From Nostoc cf. commune SO-36 (GTDB taxonomy: Bacteria > Cyanobacteriota > Cyanobacteriia > Cyanobacteriales > Nostocaceae), in the NCBI RefSeq assembly GCF_023734775.1, contig NZ_AP025732.1:1426001-1490000 (forward strand): a DNA stretch of 64,000 nucleotides, written 5' to 3'. Below are positions 60,909 to 64,000 of this stretch, one piece after another. The translations under genes were made by a program, and so were the position numbers. The notes beneath the pieces are model-generated. The model had not been told where the DNA came from and searched no databases. It saw only the letters and a list, made by a program, of their open reading frames with translations. Numbering within the stretch: position 1 is the first letter of the stretch; each line of letters opens with the position of its first letter.

Positions 60909-62221
60909 GAGAACTCCACAAAAAAAATGATCCAATAGCTATGTGGGTTTAGCAAAAATTTCTACAAACCATTTTCTGAGATTGGGGAGGCGGTGAATCT
61001 GTGTTTCAATTTCTGCCATAGCGGAGGTAGTAAGTTTAACTCCTGTAGAATAAACTGTTTCTACCAATGTGACCACCGGATTTTTACCCTTAAATGTGAG
61101 AGTTTGGGCGAAATTCAGTACAGTCTCAACAGTGTCAAGTAAACTACCATTCCAATGCTGTTCTAACCAGCCAAAACAACGTTCTATCGGGTTATATTTG
61201 CTATGATAAGGCGGATAATAAGCAAGTTGTAACGTCAGTTGAGATGATGTACCAAAATCTACAATCCGCTTCATAAATTGAGTGCGGCGAGAATTATTTT
61301 CAGGTCCATTATCCTGATTAATCACCAGTTTTTGAATATGAGCAAATCTGTGTTTGACAGTTTGCCACCAGCTTTCAAGCAAATCAACAATACAATCAGC
61401 GGTTAATTTGGAAGAAACAAAGAATAAAAATAACTCGTTGTATTCAGGTATAAAAATGCCGTAGGGAATCAGAGTTATCTCCGTCGGGAAGTCGTGGTCT
61501 ACTGAGATGGTTGGCATTCGATTTTTACCCCCACGGTCAAATTCTCCAATCTTAACTGCTACCTTAGCATCAATGGAAATTCGCAGAGTATGAGGGTCAT
61601 TGTCAGCTTCACTATTAATTTGTTCAACTTGTTCAAAAATCGCTTCTGTTTCGGGAATTTTCTTGATAGGCTTGGTTTTCAGAACTCTTTTTAAGGTATA
61701 GCCTAAATCATTCAATTTTCGTCGAATTGTTTCTGATGAAGGTAGTTCTTCCTCTGTGTAACCAAATTGTTCAATTAGTTGACGACGGACTTCGCTTGCC
61801 GTCATGCGTGTATACAAACGTATACTTTTAAAACTGGGGTCAGTTTGACTTTGTGGGTCTACTAACGATTTTATATCCCTCAACAAGTTTGATAATTTTG
61901 CTTCAGCCCGCTTGCGTCCACTACGCCTGAAACCATCAATAAAAGGCTGACCACTCTCTAACTCCTGCATCCCTTTACGGATAGTGCGCCTATTCCATCC
62001 CAACTCCCTTTCCGCCACAGTTTGTCCACCTATTCCCAAACCTTTGACTACTTCTGCCATGAATTGTCTTCGGTCACTTCCCTTGAGTTTTTTCGCTGTT
62101 TTGATGTACAGAGATTTTAGGTGCGCGGTGAGTTGAATGATAGATTTTGGATACATGAGCTAGACTGCACACTGAATTTATCTTTCTCTTATCATAGGAT
62201 CAATTATTCTGTGGAGTTCTC
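60909..62221. mobile_element. ISAzo13-type insertion sequence nested in the IS4 element
   Basis: 1,313 bp with inverted ends GAGAACTCCACA and TGTGGAGTTCTC, flanked by direct TTA (60906-60908, 62222-62224). Target duplication 3 bp; joining the flanks recovers the transposase frame. Confidence 0.87.
60939..62156 (-). CDS. ISAzo13-family (Rhodopirellula-type) transposase
   Basis: An intact 405-residue transposase. It has an N-terminal helix-turn-helix (KGLGIGGQTVAERELGWNRRTIRKGMQELESG) and a DDE domain (LRISIDAKVAVKIGEFDRG, LVINQDNGPENNSRRTQFMKR, YYPPYHSKYNPIERCFGWLEQHW). The frame is complete, so this copy may be active. It is encoded opposite to the IS4 transposase it interrupts. Confidence 0.9.
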   Translation of the reverse strand: MYPKSIIQLTAHLKSLYIKTAKKLKGSDRRQFMAEVVKGLGIGGQTVAERELGWNRRTIRKGMQELESGQPFIDGFRRSGRKRAEAKLSNLLRDIKSLVDPQSQTDPSFKSIRLYTRMTASEVRRQLIEQFGYTEEELPSSETIRRKLNDLGYTLKRVLKTKPIKKIPETEAIFEQVEQINSEADNDPHTLRISIDAKVAVKIGEFDRGGKNRMPTISVDHDFPTEITLIPYGIFIPEYNELFLFFVSSKLTADCIVDLLESWWQTVKHRFAHIQKLVINQDNGPENNSRRTQFMKRIVDFGTSSQLTLQLAYYPPYHSKYNPIERCFGWLEQHWNGSLLDTVETVLNFAQTLTFKGKNPVVTLVETVYSTGVKLTTSAMAEIETQIHRLPNLRKWFVEIFAKPT

Positions 62222-63287
62222 TTAAGCATTGGGTCAGCCAAAGTAGTGACTCATATCGCCGACCGAGAAAGCGATTTGTATGAAGAATTTGCCACTGTAC
62301 CAAATCGAGACAATCATGTATTGGTAAGAGCTTGCCAAGACCGTCGCCTTGCAGGACAAACTCAATCGCTTTATACGTATTTAAACCAACAATCTAGTGA
62401 AGGAACTTATACCGTAAATGTCCCGGCAGATTCACGTATCGGTAGAACCGCAAGGGAGGCATTATTAATCCTTCGCCGTGCGGTGGTGAAAATTCAACGT
62501 CCAGATCAATTGAGTGCTTTAGATTATCCCGCTAGTGTAACGCTTTATGCAGTTGAAGCTGTAGAAGTTAACCCACCTGTTGGTCAAGAACCGATTCATT
62601 GGCGATTGCTGACCACTCACCAAGTTGTTTGTTTAGAACAAGCATTACAAGTGATTAGATGGTATACAAGGAGAAACAGCGAATTGAACAGTTGTTTGCC
62701 ACCCTCAAAAAAGCCGGATTAAATCTCGAAGCTACCCAGTTAGAGTCGATTGCTGCCATCCAACGACTAACTGTGTTGGCTTTGTCTATTGCTGTGAGAA
62801 TTTTACAATTGATTCAGGGACGAGAAAATCCTGATTTGCCTGCAACTGTTGCCTTTTCGGACGAGCAACTGCAATGCTTGTTTGCAATCGCCCCAACTCT
62901 TGATGGGAAAACTCAATTGCAACAAAATCCTTATCCTCCTCAAACCCTTGCTTGGGCTACTTGGATTATTGCTCGACTTGGTGGTTGGTCTGGTTATAAG
63001 TCTCAGAAACCTCCGGGAATTACTACTTTGATTCGCGGATTGTATCAGTTTGAATCTACCTTTTTTGGCTGGAAACTCGCTCTAGGACTACTTGTGTGTA
63101 CACCGTAGGCTTGCGGGCAGGGTTATTTTCATTCCCTAAAATAGGTAAAATTGCAAGTGTTGATACGATTTTACTAAAAAAGTGATAAACATATTTAAGG
63201 AAGAAATATGGGCAATTGACAAACTTCTTGCCTTTATGTGGTGAAATAGCCCTGGAATTAAGGGGGGTTGGGGGGATCTTCCGGGGG

Positions 63288-64000
63288 TCATTGTAACAAT
63301 GACTTATTCGGCGTTAACTGGCTCTCAAAACGGCTGTAAACAACTTGGGTTGGATGCCAAGAAGAAAACCAGTACAAATCTTGAATAACTTTGCAATAAT
63401 TATTCCCATCTGCTAGTTCAAAGTGAACCAGACCTAAATTATTCAATCCAACTACTTCTCGCCCCTCTTGAAACCAACGAGATTTCCAAAACATTACGGG
63501 TTGTAACCATTTCCATTTAGCATTTTCGGCTCGTTTCCAGGGAGCTATCAACGATGATATATCTGCTCCGTACCGAGAAGTCTGAACGCTGTTTCGAGGT
63601 ATCCACTCCAGCACGCAATGCCATTCAGAGTTAGTCAGCATGTGGCGATTATGGTGTAATTGTTTCTCTGAAACTTCTACCATATTGGGTGGATTAATCC
63701 AACCTATCCAATGTCGGACGTTTTCTGGTAGTAGCCAATGTTTCAATCGTGTATGAATGAGTCGCGTCAAAATCTCTTCATTCTTCAATGCACTAGCGGT
63801 TAACTGCACTAAGACAGACTGTAATTTGGAATGAGTGCGTGCATAAGACAAGTGAGCAACAGAACTGTAGTGAATATCCCCAGATAGAATAATCACTTGT
63901 TGACGTTCTTCAAACAAGGTGGTTAAGAATTTAGCCAATGCTTCAGTATTAATGTTCCAGGCATCTCCAACATCCGTTGAAAAAACTTTCTCCTGTTGTA
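63288..64000 (-). CDS. PhoD-like metallophosphatase, C-terminal part
   Basis: Open to the right edge; the N-terminus lies outside the window. Seen: INTEALAKFLTTLFEERQQVIILSGDIHYSSVAHLSYAR, where GDIHYS carries metal-binding residues of the PhoD/metallophosphoesterase fold, followed by LVQLTASALKNEE. The remainder, with many Trp residues (WIGWINPPNM, WKWLQPVMFWKSRWF), is typical of large cyanobacterial PhoD-like proteins. The true start is not in the window. Probable phosphoesterase; location in the cell not determined. The sequence from 63262 to 63287, just after the stop, has three G-runs. Confidence 0.72.
   Translation of the reverse strand, partial: QQEKVFSTDVGDAWNINTEALAKFLTTLFEERQQVIILSGDIHYSSVAHLSYARTHSKLQSVLVQLTASALKNEEILTRLIHTRLKHWLLPENVRHWIGWINPPNMVEVSEKQLHHNRHMLTNSEWHCVLEWIPRNSVQTSRYGADISSLIAPWKRAENAKWKWLQPVMFWKSRWFQEGREVVGLNNLGLVHFELADGNNYCKVIQDLYWFSSWHPTQVVYSRFESQLTPNKSLLQ

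Larger units (their letters stand above)
60304..63108. mobile_element. IS4-type insertion sequence, split by another IS
   Basis: Ends CTACGGTGTACACACAAGT are perfectly inverted at 60304 and 63108. Both are flanked by the 10-base direct repeat GCTTGCGGGC (60294-60303 and 63109-63118), the target duplication size of IS4-type elements. Without the nested element and its duplication it is about 1,489 bp. Confidence 0.88.
60364..63108 (+). pseudogene. IS4-family transposase, interrupted
   Basis: Pieces: MVENPIRIHAQLVEGKAFGDPRLIKRG, then (one G missing in GGGGG near 60443) AALYEAMGKHQSVSIRQISKNRAEQVGYYRFLENENVT, to DTQRC at 60908, then after the nested IS LSIGSAKVVTHIADRESDLYEEF and, past one missing A near 62670, KEKQRIEQLFATLKKAGLNLEATQLES, ending LVCTP in the terminal repeat. 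The Tnp-DDE residues are SDTSEIN, ADRESD and the RIEQLF helix. Removing the nested IS restores the frame exactly. Confidence 0.85.

Noticed and set aside
60364..60938. Two separate small genes
   Set aside because: Both pieces join into one IS4 transposase once a G in the G-run near 60443 is restored.

Overview
The window looks like chromosomal DNA of a filamentous, heterocyst-type cyanobacterium (Nostoc/Anabaena group; genus is inference). Direct signs are many GCGATCGC (HIP1-like) octamers, short tandem heptamer repeats such as ATTAGTC, phosphoribulokinase, a phycobilisome-linked ferredoxin-NADP reductase (PetH with CpcD-like N-terminus), beta-carboxysome genes and a small photosystem II-associated protein.

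Layout. 0-10 kb: housekeeping and photosynthetic metabolism: a broken TauE-type permease, metK, prk, petH and hom, then a HigBA-type toxin-antitoxin pair and a broken Uma2 gene. 9-20.5 kb: a CO2-concentrating island. cupB, ndhD4 and ndhF4 (NDH-1 CO2 uptake) lie on the minus strand, divergent from ccmK2-ccmK1-ccmL-ccmM-ccmN-ccmO (beta-carboxysome) and a CmpR/RbcR-type LysR regulator. 20.5-24.2 kb: a MuiA-like protein, a GNAT acetyltransferase, an intact Uma2 protein and a 56-residue Psb34-like protein with its own promoter and terminator. 24.2-40.8 kb, minus strand: three giant RTX-repeat proteins: PhoA phosphatase + phytase-like propeller + glycerophosphodiesterase; EEP hydrolase + phytase + esterase-like propeller; and an ExeM/NucH-type nuclease. 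They look like a secreted kit for taking phosphate from phosphoesters, phytate, phospholipid head groups and DNA. A partial PhoD-like phosphatase closes the window. 43.0-59.2 kb, plus strand: a compact hybrid NRPS-PKS cluster: A-T loader, KS-AT-ACP-aminotransferase, a membrane acyltransferase, C-A-T, and a final C-A-T-TE protein whose C and A domains lack key catalytic residues. 59.2-63.1 kb: an insertion-sequence cluster (IS630-type; IS4-type interrupted by an ISAzo13-type).

Best candidate for something undescribed: the NRPS-PKS cluster. The logic (Val-type loader, one malonate extension, amination of the beta-ketone with no reductase, second Val-type module) predicts a vicinal 3,4-diamino-5-methylhexanoyl-Val core, followed by a module that seems catalytically dead apart from its carrier and thioesterase.

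Caution: about 14 single-base indels, mostly in short homopolymers, break otherwise perfect reading frames, including in essential genes (metK, petH). I read most of these as sequence or assembly errors and give the restored gene spans. Only the TauE and Uma2 genes, which also carry in-frame stops, and the IS4 transposase, which is split by another IS, are called pseudogenes.
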